DNA of 64,000 bases from Flavobacteriaceae bacterium UBA3356 (GTDB lineage Bacteria; Bacteroidota; Bacteroidia; Flavobacteriales; Flavobacteriaceae), in contig DEQW01000006.1 of assembly GCA_002360635.1 (NCBI GenBank), forward strand, positions 152,135 to 216,134, in the 5' to 3' direction. This document shows, in pieces, positions 33,826-42,448 of this stretch; the stretch's first letter is position 1, and every line of letters starts with the position of its first letter. The notes under the pieces are model-generated. The model had not been told where the DNA came from, ran no database searches, and was given only the letters and a program-made list of their open reading frames with translations. The translations under genes were made by a program, and so were the position numbers.

Positions 33826-33833
33826 CAAAGATA
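33826..33833 (-). promoter_or_regulatory. -7 box abutting the HMGL-like start codon
   Basis: TATCTTTG, a perfect TAnnTTTG match on the minus strand, ends 5 nt before the ATG at 33820. A TTTG lies 15 bp upstream, which is shorter than usual spacing. Confidence 0.5.
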
Positions 33834-33873
33834 CAGGATTTTAAAATGCAAACTTTAGCTTTTTCTTATTCCA

Positions 33874-34509
33874 TCATGGGATTAAAATAAATATGGCTAT
33901 TCCTAGAAAAACGACTATTTGCAACCATTTTAAAACAATACCTACAGATTTGTGTTTTAATATATAAGAAGAAATACTGCCCGCTAAAACCGCAATTAGT
34001 CCAAAAACCAAAAATGAAACCGCCATAAAAACAATTCCTAAAATATAAAATTGACTCACGGTATCTTCAGTTTCATTCCAAAGAAAGGCAGGGAAAAATG
34101 CCAAAAAAAAGATCATCACCTTGGGGTTTACCAAGTTCATGATAACACCTTGTTTAAACAGTTGAACATTTGTTTTTGTAGGTATTCTATTGGTTTTTCC
34201 TTCCGAAGTAACAGGGACGGCAATCGTTGCATCATTTTTAAACACAACATACGCTAAATATAGTAAGTACAAAGCTCCCAACACCTTGATGCCGTAAAAT
34301 AATGTTGGCGAAGTGGTAATTATTGCTGAAAGGCCAAAGGCCAAAAAAGTAGTGTGCACAATACATCCCGTAACCAGACCTGCTGTGGTTGCCAAGCCAC
34401 TTTTTACACCATTGACCAACGATTGTGTTAACACGTATATATTATCGGGACCTGGCGAAAAAGCTAATGCCAAAGTTGCTAGAGCAAAAGATAACAGGTT
34501 TTCGGTCAT
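33874..34509 (-). CDS. LysE/RhtB-family amino acid exporter
   Basis: A 211-aa membrane protein with about six helices and the family signature FSPGPDNIYVLTQSLVNGVKSGLATTAGLVTG at residues 17-48, plus GALYLLYLAYVVFK and NLVNPKVMIFFLAFFPAFL. LysE proteins export amino acids or related metabolites; the substrate is not readable. It follows pyrD on the minus strand by 7 bp and may share its transcript. Confidence 0.92.
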   Translation of the reverse strand: MTENLLSFALATLALAFSPGPDNIYVLTQSLVNGVKSGLATTAGLVTGCIVHTTFLAFGLSAIITTSPTLFYGIKVLGALYLLYLAYVVFKNDATIAVPVTSEGKTNRIPTKTNVQLFKQGVIMNLVNPKVMIFFLAFFPAFLWNETEDTVSQFYILGIVFMAVSFLVFGLIAVLAGSISSYILKHKSVGIVLKWLQIVVFLGIAIFILIP

Positions 34510-34516
34510 AAATGGA

Positions 34517-35530
34517 TTACTGCTTTAAAATAGCTTTGTTTATATCTTTAATTAATTGTGGTCCTTCATAGATAAAGCCCGTGTACAATTGTATAAGACT
34601 CGCACCAGCTTCAAGTTTTTCAAGCGCATCATTAGCACCATGAATCCCTCCTACTCCAATTATCGGGAATGCTTTATTACTTTTTTCCGAAAGAAAACGA
34701 ATTACCTCTGTTGAACGATGTGTCAAGGGCTTTCCACTTAAACCTCCCATTTCAGCTTTATTTTCTGAAACCAATCCCTCTCGGTTTATGGTCGTGTTAG
34801 TGGCAATTACTCCATCTATTTTAGTTTCAGAAACAATTTCAATTATATCCAACAATTGTTCATCGGTTAAATCTGGAGCGATTTTTAGCAATATTGGCTT
34901 TCGTTTTGATTGTAAATCATTTTTATCTTGAAGTGTTTGCAGTAACCGGGTTAACGGCTCTTTATCCTGTAATGCTCTTAAGTTCGGCGTGTTCGGTGAA
35001 CTTACATTTACTACAAAATAATCTACATAATCAAATAAAGCCTCAAAGCAAATCACATAATCGGTAACTGCTTCGTCATTGGCCGTAACTTTGTTCTTCC
35101 CAATATTTCCGCCGATAAGAACATTTTTATTGGTTTTTAAACGCTCTACAGCCTCTTCAACTCCTCCATTATTAAAACCCATTCGGTTAATAATTGCGCT
35201 ATCAGACTGTAATCTAAACAATCTTTTTTTAGGGTTTCCGGGTTGTGGTTTCGGAGTAACAGTTCCTATCTCTATAAAACCAAAACCTAGGTTAGAAAGT
35301 TCTTTATACAGTTTTGCATCTTTATCAAATCCCGCTGCCAATCCCACTGGGTTTGGAAATTTTAAACCAAAAACTTCTCGTTCAAGTCGTTTGTCGTTTA
35401 CTTTGCATAGGCTTTTAAAAAGACCTCCAAGTCCTAGTTTGTTTAAAAACCTAATTAACTTAAAAGTAAAGTGATGTACTTTTTCTGGGTCGAATTGAAA
35501 AAGGATGGGACGAATTATAGATTTGTACAT
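34517..35530 (-). CDS. pyrD: Dihydroorotate dehydrogenase, quinone-dependent
   Basis: A 337-aa class 2 dihydroorotate dehydrogenase. The N-terminal membrane-associating helices (PILFQFDPEKVHHFTFKLIRFLNKLG) are followed by the FMN barrel: NPVGLAAGFDKDAKLYKELSNLGFGFIEIGTVTPKPQPGNPKKRLFRL, the catalytic-Ser loop NVSSPNTPNLRALQ, and GGLSGKPL near the C-terminus. It oxidises dihydroorotate to orotate, passing electrons to quinone. The length and N-terminal helix distinguish it from class 1 enzymes. Confidence 0.96.
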   Translation of the reverse strand: MYKSIIRPILFQFDPEKVHHFTFKLIRFLNKLGLGGLFKSLCKVNDKRLEREVFGLKFPNPVGLAAGFDKDAKLYKELSNLGFGFIEIGTVTPKPQPGNPKKRLFRLQSDSAIINRMGFNNGGVEEAVERLKTNKNVLIGGNIGKNKVTANDEAVTDYVICFEALFDYVDYFVVNVSSPNTPNLRALQDKEPLTRLLQTLQDKNDLQSKRKPILLKIAPDLTDEQLLDIIEIVSETKIDGVIATNTTINREGLVSENKAEMGGLSGKPLTHRSTEVIRFLSEKSNKAFPIIGVGGIHGANDALEKLEAGASLIQLYTGFIYEGPQLIKDINKAILKQ

Positions 35531-35710
35531 AGGCGAAAGGAATCTTCGGCAAAAATAGCAAGAAAGAATGTATTAATTATTTTGAATATGCTTTAATTTG
35601 TAAAGTAAACTACCTCAAAATACCACAAGGAGGTGTTTAACAATAAAAACATTGATTCTGAGACAAACTTTGAGATATTTAAATCTCGATTCTCGAGCAA
35701 AAGAAAAATT

Positions 35711-36952
35711 ATGATAGAAAAACAACACCTTATCGATCGTTTTTTTAGCTATGTAACCGTAGATACCGAAAGCGATCCTGAAAGCAATACCACACCAAGT
35801 ACAGAAAAACAGTGGAACCTTGCCAATGCACTTGTAGACGAATTGAAACGGATTGGATTAGAAGATGTGACCATAGATGAAAATGCGTACATTATGGCGA
35901 CGTTGCCTTCTAATATTGATCACGAAGTTCCTGTTATTGGGTTTGTTTCGCATTTTGATACTACCCCAGATTTTACCGGTGCCAATGTAAATCCGCAGAT
36001 TGTAGAAAATTATGATGGTAAGGACATTGTTTTAAATGCTGAAGAAAATATAGTTCTCTCTCCAGATGATTTTGACGATCTTTTACTGTACAAAGGCCAA
36101 ACCATTATTACCACAGACGGAACGACCTTATTGGGTGCAGACGATAAAGCAGGGATTGCTGAAATTGTTTCCGCTATGGAATATTTAGTAAATCATCCTG
36201 AAATTAAACACGGGAAAATACGTGTTGGCTTTACTCCAGATGAAGAAATTGGCCGAGGTGCTCACAAATTTGATGTAGAAAAATTTGGTGCAGAATGGGC
36301 TTACACCATGGACGGAAGCCAGATTGGTGAATTGGAATACGAAAACTTTAATGCTGCTGGAGCTGTCGTTACCATTAAAGGTAAAATTGTACACCCTGGC
36401 TATGCCAAAGGAAAGATGATCAATAGTATGTATATCGCTACAGACTATATTAACTCCTTACCAAGAATGGAAACCCCAGAACATACTGAAGACAGAGAAG
36501 GTTTCTTCCATTTGTACAGCGTTAATGGAGAAGTTGATAGCACCAAGTTACAATATATTATTCGTGACCATGATAAAAATCATTTTGAAGCTAGAAAAGA
36601 GATGATGCTCAAACTAGCCAATGATTTAAACACCCAACACGGAAAAGAAGTCGTGACTGTAGAAATCACAGATCAATATTTTAATATGGGTGAGAAGATT
36701 GAACCCGTTATGCATATTGTCGATATTGCTGAAAAAGCTATGAAACAAGCGAATATTGAACCCAACATTAAACCCATTAGAGGTGGAACTGATGGCTCTC
36801 AACTAAGCTTTAAGGGATTGCCTTGTCCAAATATTTTTGCAGGCGGACACAATTTTCACGGGCGTTATGAGTATGTCCCTGTAGAAAGTATGCAAAAAGC
36901 TATTGAAGTAATTGTTAACATTGCACAATTAGTCGCAGAGAAAGAGTCTTAA
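35711..36952 (+). CDS. pepT: Peptidase T (tripeptide aminopeptidase)
   Basis: A 413-aa M20 metallopeptidase from the ATG at 35711. The zinc motifs are SHFDTTPDF, TLLGADDKAGIAEIVSAMEYL and GFTPDEEIGRGAHKFDVE, and the dimerisation/lid region is followed by RGGTDGSQLSFKGLPCPNIFAGGHNFHGRYEYVP. It cuts the N-terminal residue from tripeptides in the cytoplasm. A GTG 26 codons upstream is in frame, but the sequence from there has no family similarity, and the usual family length is about 408 aa, so the ATG is preferred. Confidence 0.95.
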   Translation: MIEKQHLIDRFFSYVTVDTESDPESNTTPSTEKQWNLANALVDELKRIGLEDVTIDENAYIMATLPSNIDHEVPVIGFVSHFDTTPDFTGANVNPQIVENYDGKDIVLNAEENIVLSPDDFDDLLLYKGQTIITTDGTTLLGADDKAGIAEIVSAMEYLVNHPEIKHGKIRVGFTPDEEIGRGAHKFDVEKFGAEWAYTMDGSQIGELEYENFNAAGAVVTIKGKIVHPGYAKGKMINSMYIATDYINSLPRMETPEHTEDREGFFHLYSVNGEVDSTKLQYIIRDHDKNHFEARKEMMLKLANDLNTQHGKEVVTVEITDQYFNMGEKIEPVMHIVDIAEKAMKQANIEPNIKPIRGGTDGSQLSFKGLPCPNIFAGGHNFHGRYEYVPVESMQKAIEVIVNIAQLVAEKES

Positions 36953-36973
36953 ACCTCTTGTTACTTCTTAAAC

Positions 36974-37008
36974 AAAAAAAACCGCAACTCGAAAGTTGCG
37001 GTTTTTTT
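36974..37008. terminator. Bidirectional terminator between pepT and yajC
   Basis: Stem CCGCAACT/AGTTGCGG with tetraloop CGAA, flanked by A and T tracts, in the 73-bp gap between two convergent genes. Confidence 0.88.
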
Positions 37009-37025
37009 ATTCAGTTAAGGATACA

Positions 37026-37328
37026 CTATTTTTTTTCCTTTTTTGCAGGGGTCGCGGGAGCGTTCAATTTACCGCTCATTTCCATAGAAAGAGCAGAACG
37101 TTCAAACTTCATTTTACCAGCACCAGTTTCAATAATGCAGGTACCATCGTCGTTTAAGTCTAAAATTTTACCGTGCAATCCGCTTTTGGTAACTACCTTG
37201 TCCCCTTTCTTAATCTCTTGTGCAAACTTTTTTTCCTGTTTTTGCTTTTTCATTTGCGGACGTATTAAAAATAAATACATCACAGCAAATAATAAGATTA
37301 TAGGTAGAAAGCCTTGAATTTGTTCCAT
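37026..37328 (-). CDS. yajC: Preprotein translocase subunit YajC
   Basis: A 100-aa protein with one N-terminal membrane helix (ILLFAVMYLFLIRPQMKKQKQEKKFAQEIKKGDKVVTKSGLHGKI) and a small beta-rich cytosolic domain. The RPQMKKQKQEKK turn after the helix is the family hallmark. YajC joins SecDF at the Sec translocon. It ends an apparent minus-strand series with the DUF1573 and nusB genes upstream. Confidence 0.93.
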   Translation of the reverse strand: MEQIQGFLPIILLFAVMYLFLIRPQMKKQKQEKKFAQEIKKGDKVVTKSGLHGKILDLNDDGTCIIETGAGKMKFERSALSMEMSGKLNAPATPAKKEKK

Positions 37329-37356
37329 AAAAATAGTCTATTCTTTGATTTTATAT

Positions 37357-37839
37357 TTAGCTTGTTTTAAGCATATTTGAGGTTCCGCTAGCACCGTCTT
37401 TAGGTGTTACAAAAGCTTTTATCTTTAAAGTTTCTTTTCCGTTTTTAGTATTGGCAACGATAGTCACTGTTTTACTTACTTGGTTAACGCCACTACCATC
37501 GTATTTAACTAAAAGCTGTCCGTCTTCTCCAGGGGCTATCGCTTCTTTAGGATATTCTGGCACCGTACAACCACAACTACTCGTCGCATTAACGATTACC
37601 AAAGGTGCGTCGCCAGTGTTGGTAAATTTAAATTCGTGCTCTACTTTGGCACCTTTAGCAATAGTTCCAAAGTCAAACTCTGTTTTTTCAAATTTCATGA
37701 CTGGAAATTTAGCAGCTTCTGCATCACGATCTGCAGCAGCAGCTACATTTTCCTCATTTACTTTGTCTGAAGCTTTTTCTTTACAAGATGTAAAAGCGAA
37801 AGCAGATAATACTGCTAAAATTAAAATTGATTTTTTCAT
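37357..37839 (-). CDS. DUF1573 lipoprotein
   Basis: A 160-aa lipoprotein (lipobox FAFTSC) with a DUF1573 domain: FDFGTIAKGAKVEHEFKFTNTGDAPLVIVNATSSCGCTVPEYPKEAIAPGEDGQLLVKYDGSG, an immunoglobulin-like fold. The SCGCTVP segment carries two cysteines. DUF1573 proteins are widespread in Bacteroidota and have no defined role. It stands between nusB and yajC, 28 bp before yajC. Confidence 0.9.
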   Translation of the reverse strand: MKKSILILAVLSAFAFTSCKEKASDKVNEENVAAAADRDAEAAKFPVMKFEKTEFDFGTIAKGAKVEHEFKFTNTGDAPLVIVNATSSCGCTVPEYPKEAIAPGEDGQLLVKYDGSGVNQVSKTVTIVANTKNGKETLKIKAFVTPKDGASGTSNMLKTS

Positions 37840-37889
37840 AGGATAATTATTTATGTTTAAGCGCCGCTAAAATACTCAATTTTTTACTT

Positions 37890-38834
37890 CTATCGAAGAC
37901 CACGGCCTAATTTATTCAGTTTCCCCTCTTTTGTGTATTCTTTTACCAGTTTGTCCAATATTCCGTTGATAAAGCTACTGCTTTTAGGCGTTGAATACTC
38001 TTTTGATATTTCGAGACATTCGTTTATAGTTGCCCGTTCTGGAATGGAAGGAAAATATAGAAACTCTGCAATGCCTATTTTTAGGATAATCATATCAATA
38101 TCGGCAATACGATCCTTGTCCCAATTTGGTGTTTTCCCGTCTATTTCTCCGTCTAGCTTTTCGTTGTTTAATATAACTTTCCGAAGTAATTTTAAGGCAA
38201 ACTCTCGGTCATCCTCGTTTTTGTACAAAGAAGGCACTAAAATAGTTGCTACGTTTTTTTCTGAAATTTTAGAAAGCATTTTAACCATTGCCGTGTTCAC
38301 CAATGGAAAATCATCCAACCAAGTTAGACGTTTATCTTCTAGGTAGTCATAAAGTTTTTCGTTGGGCGCAACTACTTCTTTATAAAACTTAACCACGAAA
38401 TCCCTGTCCTCTTTAAACGAAGCTTCTTTTTTTGAAATATATTCCTGATAAAAATCTTGCTCTTTTAGCGAGTTGAAAATGATGTTTATGTACTCATTTT
38501 CATTTTGCCAATAATTAAGTTTTTTATTCTTTAATATTTCAGCAAGCGCTGGATTTGATTCAATAAGCTGAATTACTTTATTATCAACAAACGTTCGGTT
38601 AGGATTTTTTTCCTGGTCAGTTGCCAAGTGTTTTTGTTGTGATTTCTGAAGGAAATTTTCAGCGTGATCTTTTACCTCTACCATTAATTGAAGCAGCAAC
38701 ACATACAAATCATGCATTTGATCCATGCTGTACAATAGAAATTTTTCTTGCTTGTCTAGGTCTTGGTGTTCACTTTGAAAAAAAGCGTAAGTTGATTGTA
38801 AAACCTTAACTCTAATATGTCTTCTTGTGAGCAT
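37890..38834 (-). CDS. nusB: NusB transcription antitermination factor, long form
   Basis: A 314-aa protein. The NusB helical domain lies in the C-terminal part (from about residue 190), with ILKIGIAEFLYFPSIPERATINECLEISKEYSTPKSSSFINGILDKLVKEY, which contains the conserved ARG-type NECLEISK and FINGILDKL segments. The N-terminal region of about 170 residues is helical (MLTRRHIRVKVLQSTYAFFQSE) and lengthens it well beyond the roughly 140 aa of E. coli NusB, as is usual in Bacteroidota. NusB binds boxA RNA with NusE in rRNA antitermination. Confidence 0.9.
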   Translation of the reverse strand: MLTRRHIRVKVLQSTYAFFQSEHQDLDKQEKFLLYSMDQMHDLYVLLLQLMVEVKDHAENFLQKSQQKHLATDQEKNPNRTFVDNKVIQLIESNPALAEILKNKKLNYWQNENEYINIIFNSLKEQDFYQEYISKKEASFKEDRDFVVKFYKEVVAPNEKLYDYLEDKRLTWLDDFPLVNTAMVKMLSKISEKNVATILVPSLYKNEDDREFALKLLRKVILNNEKLDGEIDGKTPNWDKDRIADIDMIILKIGIAEFLYFPSIPERATINECLEISKEYSTPKSSSFINGILDKLVKEYTKEGKLNKLGRGLR

Positions 38835-38864
38835 ATTTTAAAATAAAGAACATTTATAAATAAA

Positions 38865-38892
38865 CAACGCACAAGCTGTTTCTTGTGCGTTG
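38865..38892 (-). terminator. Strong hairpin between the dehydrogenase and nusB
   Basis: A perfect 11-bp inverted repeat, CAACGCACAAG (38865-38875) with CTTGTGCGTTG (38882-38892), read on the minus strand after the dehydrogenase stop. The following bases are T-rich but not a clean T tract. Confidence 0.6.
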
Positions 38893-38900
38893 CAAATATA
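38893..38900 (-). promoter_or_regulatory. -7 promoter box for nusB, touching the hairpin
   Basis: TATATTTG on the minus strand ends exactly where the hairpin arm begins, so transcription would start within the hairpin arm. No clear -33 TTG. Confidence 0.5.
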
Positions 38901-38921
38901 CTATTTTAATATAGTTAAAAA

Positions 38922-40019
38922 CTACATTTTCTCTTTTCTTGCCGCTATTCTAGCGTTTGCCATATCAAAGGCTGCTTGGTGTGTAGTAACATCTTTACTC
39001 TCAGCATTCTTTAATATTTCAAGTGTCGTGTTGTAGATATTTTCGGTTTTGCGAATAATCTCTTGACGACCATAGTTTTCAAGTTCGGCATATACGTTTA
39101 TAATTCCACCGGCATTAATTAAAAAGTCTGGTGCGTACACAATGCCTTTTTCACGTAATTCTAACCCGTGTTTTTGCTCTTCTGCCAACTGGTTGTTTGC
39201 AGCTCCTGCAATAACTTTCGCCTTAAACTGGTTTATTGTTTGGTCGTTTACAGTTGCTCCAAGTGCACAAGGGGCGTAGATATCCATTTCTTCTGCATAG
39301 ATATTATCACCTTCATAGATAGTTGCGCTGTACTTATCACGAACTTCTTCCAAACGTTCTTGGTTAATATCTGTAATATACACTTTAGCTCCTTCGTTAG
39401 TAAGGTTTTCCACTAAAGCTTCCCCTACGTTTCCAATTCCTTGTACATACACTACGCGATCTTCCAGTATATCGGTTCCGAAAGCATATTTTGCTGCTGC
39501 TTTCATCCCCATAAATACACCGTATGCTGTAATGGGTGAAGGATTTCCTGCTCCTCCTAATGTTTCAGAAATACCAGTAACGTAAGGTGTAACCGAACGA
39601 ACTAAATCCATATCACCTGTAGTCATCCCAATATCCTCGGCAGTAATGTACTTTCCGCTTAACGAATGTACAAACTCCCCGAAGCGTTTCATTAACTCTG
39701 GTGTTTTTTGTGTTTTAGCATCGCCAATAATCACAGCTTTTCCGCCACCTAAGTTTAAGCCCGTAATTGCAGACTTAAAGGTCATCCCTCTTGATAGACG
39801 CAACACATCGTTCAAGGCTTCCCATTCACTGGTATATTGCCACATTCTGGTACCTCCTAGAGCAGGTCCTAAAACCGTATTGTGAATACCAATTATTGCT
39901 TTTAATCCCGTATCTTTGTCATTGCAAAAAACGATTTGCTCGTGATTGTCGAAAGACATCTGCCCGAAAACGGGGTCAACTTTTTGAAGTTCATTTGTAT
40001 TTAATACTTCAGTCACCAT
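38922..40019 (-). CDS. Leucine/valine/glutamate dehydrogenase-type amino acid dehydrogenase
   Basis: A 365-aa enzyme from the ATG at 40019. The substrate segment IIGIHNTVLGPALGGTRMW, the catalytic-lysine region LNLGGGKAVIIGDAKTQK, and the NAD-binding YVQGIGNVGEALVENL are visible. Length and motifs are those of the Leu/Phe/Val dehydrogenase group, which reversibly deaminates branched-chain or aromatic amino acids. An in-frame start 7 codons upstream (MFKNKNI) is possible but lies outside the family N-terminus. Promoter at 40058-40089. Confidence 0.92.
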   Translation of the reverse strand: MVTEVLNTNELQKVDPVFGQMSFDNHEQIVFCNDKDTGLKAIIGIHNTVLGPALGGTRMWQYTSEWEALNDVLRLSRGMTFKSAITGLNLGGGKAVIIGDAKTQKTPELMKRFGEFVHSLSGKYITAEDIGMTTGDMDLVRSVTPYVTGISETLGGAGNPSPITAYGVFMGMKAAAKYAFGTDILEDRVVYVQGIGNVGEALVENLTNEGAKVYITDINQERLEEVRDKYSATIYEGDNIYAEEMDIYAPCALGATVNDQTINQFKAKVIAGAANNQLAEEQKHGLELREKGIVYAPDFLINAGGIINVYAELENYGRQEIIRKTENIYNTTLEILKNAESKDVTTHQAAFDMANARIAARKEKM

Positions 40020-40057
40020 AATATTTTTATTTTTAAACATCCCTTAAAAAGGACGTG

Positions 40058-40089
40058 CAAAAGTACGGGTTTATTGATAATCACACAAA
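40058..40089 (-). promoter_or_regulatory. Promoter of the amino acid dehydrogenase gene
   Basis: Minus strand TTTG (40086-40089), 20-bp spacer, TACTTTTG (40058-40065). It leaves a leader of about 35 nt. Confidence 0.65.
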
Positions 40090-40138
40090 GAAAATATCAC
40101 TAAAAGAAGAATTTGTTAATAAATTTTAATGCCCCTAG

Positions 40139-41893
40139 ATGAAAGAACTACAGTTTCTAAATCAATATTTTATAAAATACCGTGGTCGCCTATTAGCAGG
40201 GCTTTTAATTACGATTGTCGCCACAATATTTACTATTGTCGTTCCAAAAAAAATTGGTGATTCTGTAGATGTAGTCCGTGCTTACATTAACGGTAACATT
40301 ACAGACCTTGATTATGTTAAAAGTGAGCTTCTTGAAAATATCTTGCTGATTGTTGGTGCCACTTTGCTTTCAGCATTTTTTACATTTCTTATGCGACAAA
40401 CCATAATTGTTGTTTCACGTCATGTAGAGTTTGATCTTAAAAACAGAATATTTCAGCAATACGAAAGGCTTTCCCTTGGTTTTTATAAGCAGAACCGCAC
40501 TGGTGATTTAATGAATAGGATTAGCGAAGATGTCTCTAAAGTACGTTTATATGTTGGGCCAGCCGTAATGTATAGTACAAGGACCATAACCCTTTTTATT
40601 GTAGCCATAAGCTATATGTTTTATACTGCCCCTGTTCTTACTGCTTATGCCATTGCTCCATTACCCATACTTTCAGTACTCATTTATAAATTAAGTGTGG
40701 AAATAAACAAGAAAAGTACCGCCGTTCAACAGTATTTATCTAAACTAACCTCCTTTACGCAAGAAAGTTTTAGTGGTGTTGCTGTTATTAAAGCCTACGG
40801 AATTGAATCGCGCACCAACGAAGGTTTTGCTGAACTCGCAGAAGGTAGCCGTGAAAAAAACATAGATTTGGCTAAGGTACAAGCGCTTTTCTTCCCTTTA
40901 ATGATCCTATTGATTGGCGCAAGTAATATCTTGGTAATCTATATTGGTGGACAACGTTTTATAGATGGGCAAATTGACTTGGGTACTATTGTTGAATTTT
41001 TGATTTATGTAAATATGCTAACCTGGCCTGTGGCGGTAGTTGGTTTTGTAAGTTCAATGATACAAAGAGCAGAAGCCTCACAAAAACGGATCAATGAGTT
41101 TTTAAGTGAAGAACCAGAAATTGAAAACCAAACACACAAAGCAACACCAATTAAAGGAAAGATTGCTTTCGAAAATTTATCATACACTTACCCAGATACT
41201 AATATTACGGCCTTAAAAGATGTTTCATTTAGTGTTAACCCTGGAGAAACATTATCCATAATTGGACATACTGGTTCTGGAAAATCTACGATACTTGAAT
41301 TGATTGGCCGTTTGTACGATGTTCAAAAAGGAACCCTTAAAATTGATGACACCCCGGTTAAGCAGCTAAACTTAGATAGTTTACGCGGTAGTATTGGGTA
41401 TGTACCTCAAGATGCTTTTTTATTTAGCGATAGTATTAAAAACAATATCCGATTTGGTAAAGAAGAAGCTGATGAAAAGGAAGTGATTCAAGCCGCTAAA
41501 AGAGCTGCTGTACATAAAAATATTATTGGTTTCAGTAAAGGATATGATACTGTTTTAGGTGAACGCGGTATTACATTAAGTGGTGGACAAAAACAACGTG
41601 TATCGATTGCCAGGGCTATTATAAAAGACCCACAAATATTGTTGTTCGATGATTGCCTATCGGCTGTGGATACTGAAACGGAAGAAGAGATTTTGAATAA
41701 CCTGCACGAAATTTCTCGCGATAAAACAACCATTATTGTGAGCCATCGTATTTCTTCAGCAAAAAATGCCGACAAAATAATCGTTTTGGATGAAGGTAAA
41801 ATCATCCAGCAAGGCACTCATAATCAACTTGTAAACCAAGAAGGTTATTATAAAGAGCTCTACGCAAAACAACTTTCAGAAAAAGAAATGTAG
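40139..41893 (+). CDS. ABC transporter, exporter type (permease fused to ATPase)
   Basis: A 584-aa half-transporter. Six membrane helices fill residues 15-315 and the ATPase is in the C-terminal part, with Walker A GHTGSGKS (376-383), Q-loop at VPQD, signature LSGGQ (480-484) and Walker B ILLFDD (500-505). The usual catalytic Glu after the Walker B Asp is an Asp (D505), as in the degenerate half of some heterodimeric exporters. It is a single gene here with no partner beside it, so it either forms a homodimer or pairs with a distant gene. Likely an exporter of lipid, peptide or drug; the substrate is unknown. Confidence 0.88.
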   Translation: MKELQFLNQYFIKYRGRLLAGLLITIVATIFTIVVPKKIGDSVDVVRAYINGNITDLDYVKSELLENILLIVGATLLSAFFTFLMRQTIIVVSRHVEFDLKNRIFQQYERLSLGFYKQNRTGDLMNRISEDVSKVRLYVGPAVMYSTRTITLFIVAISYMFYTAPVLTAYAIAPLPILSVLIYKLSVEINKKSTAVQQYLSKLTSFTQESFSGVAVIKAYGIESRTNEGFAELAEGSREKNIDLAKVQALFFPLMILLIGASNILVIYIGGQRFIDGQIDLGTIVEFLIYVNMLTWPVAVVGFVSSMIQRAEASQKRINEFLSEEPEIENQTHKATPIKGKIAFENLSYTYPDTNITALKDVSFSVNPGETLSIIGHTGSGKSTILELIGRLYDVQKGTLKIDDTPVKQLNLDSLRGSIGYVPQDAFLFSDSIKNNIRFGKEEADEKEVIQAAKRAAVHKNIIGFSKGYDTVLGERGITLSGGQKQRVSIARAIIKDPQILLFDDCLSAVDTETEEEILNNLHEISRDKTTIIVSHRISSAKNADKIIVLDEGKIIQQGTHNQLVNQEGYYKELYAKQLSEKEM

Positions 41894-41957
41894 CGTTTAC
41901 TTGCCATATTTCTATTTTTTTTAGATTTTTGGCTAAACATTAACAAAACCTAAACTA

Positions 41958-42341
41958 ATGAGCGAGCAGTATACGATGGAGAAAGAAGAAATACAATCTA
42001 AAGTGATGCGGGCGGGACGTCGCACGTATTTTTTTGACGTACGAGCTACAAAAGCTGGAGATTATTATCTTACAATTACTGAAAGTAAAAAATTTACAAA
42101 TGACGATGGTTCTTATCATTACAAGAAACACAAGATTTATTTGTACAAAGAAGATTTCCAAGACTTTAGGGACAATCTTGAAGAAATGACTGATTTTATC
42201 ATTGATGAAAAAGGAGAAGAAGTAATTAGTGAACGTCACCAAAAAGATTTCAAAAAAGAAGAAAACACCGATTCAGAAACGAATGCAAACGGTAACGATG
42301 CAGCTTCAAGCTTTACCGATGTAAGCTTTGATGACATATAA
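41958..42341 (+). CDS. DUF3276/PUR-family nucleic-acid-binding protein
   Basis: A 127-aa protein built on one PUR repeat: residues about 15-95 hold the beta-rich part (VMRAGRRTYFFDVRATKAGDYYLTITESKKFTNDDGSYHYKKHKIYLYKEDFQDFRDNLEEMTDFI), followed by an acidic tail (EEENTDSETNANGN). The Borrelia homologue BpuR binds DNA and RNA; the role in Bacteroidota is not established. It is in the same orientation as the ABC gene 64 bp away and is followed by a terminator. Confidence 0.88.
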   Translation: MSEQYTMEKEEIQSKVMRAGRRTYFFDVRATKAGDYYLTITESKKFTNDDGSYHYKKHKIYLYKEDFQDFRDNLEEMTDFIIDEKGEEVISERHQKDFKKEENTDSETNANGNDAASSFTDVSFDDI

Positions 42342-42370
42342 ACCTATCTTCTTAAAATAATATTGAATAA

Positions 42371-42400
42371 ACCGCCTCGTCTTTCGAGGCGGTTTTTTTA
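42371..42400 (+). terminator. Intrinsic terminator after the PUR-family gene
   Basis: ACCGCCTCG (42371-42379), loop TCTTT, CGAGGCGGT (42385-42393), then seven T. It isolates the PUR gene from the M14 peptidase gene. Confidence 0.9.
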
Positions 42401-42448
42401 TGTAACTCAAATCTGCTACTTTTAAATTTTTGTTTAGAACCACTTACT

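Noticed and set aside
35633..35710. GTG start 26 codons upstream of pepT
   Set aside because: The added residues have no similarity to peptidase T and the ATG at 35711 gives the family's usual length.
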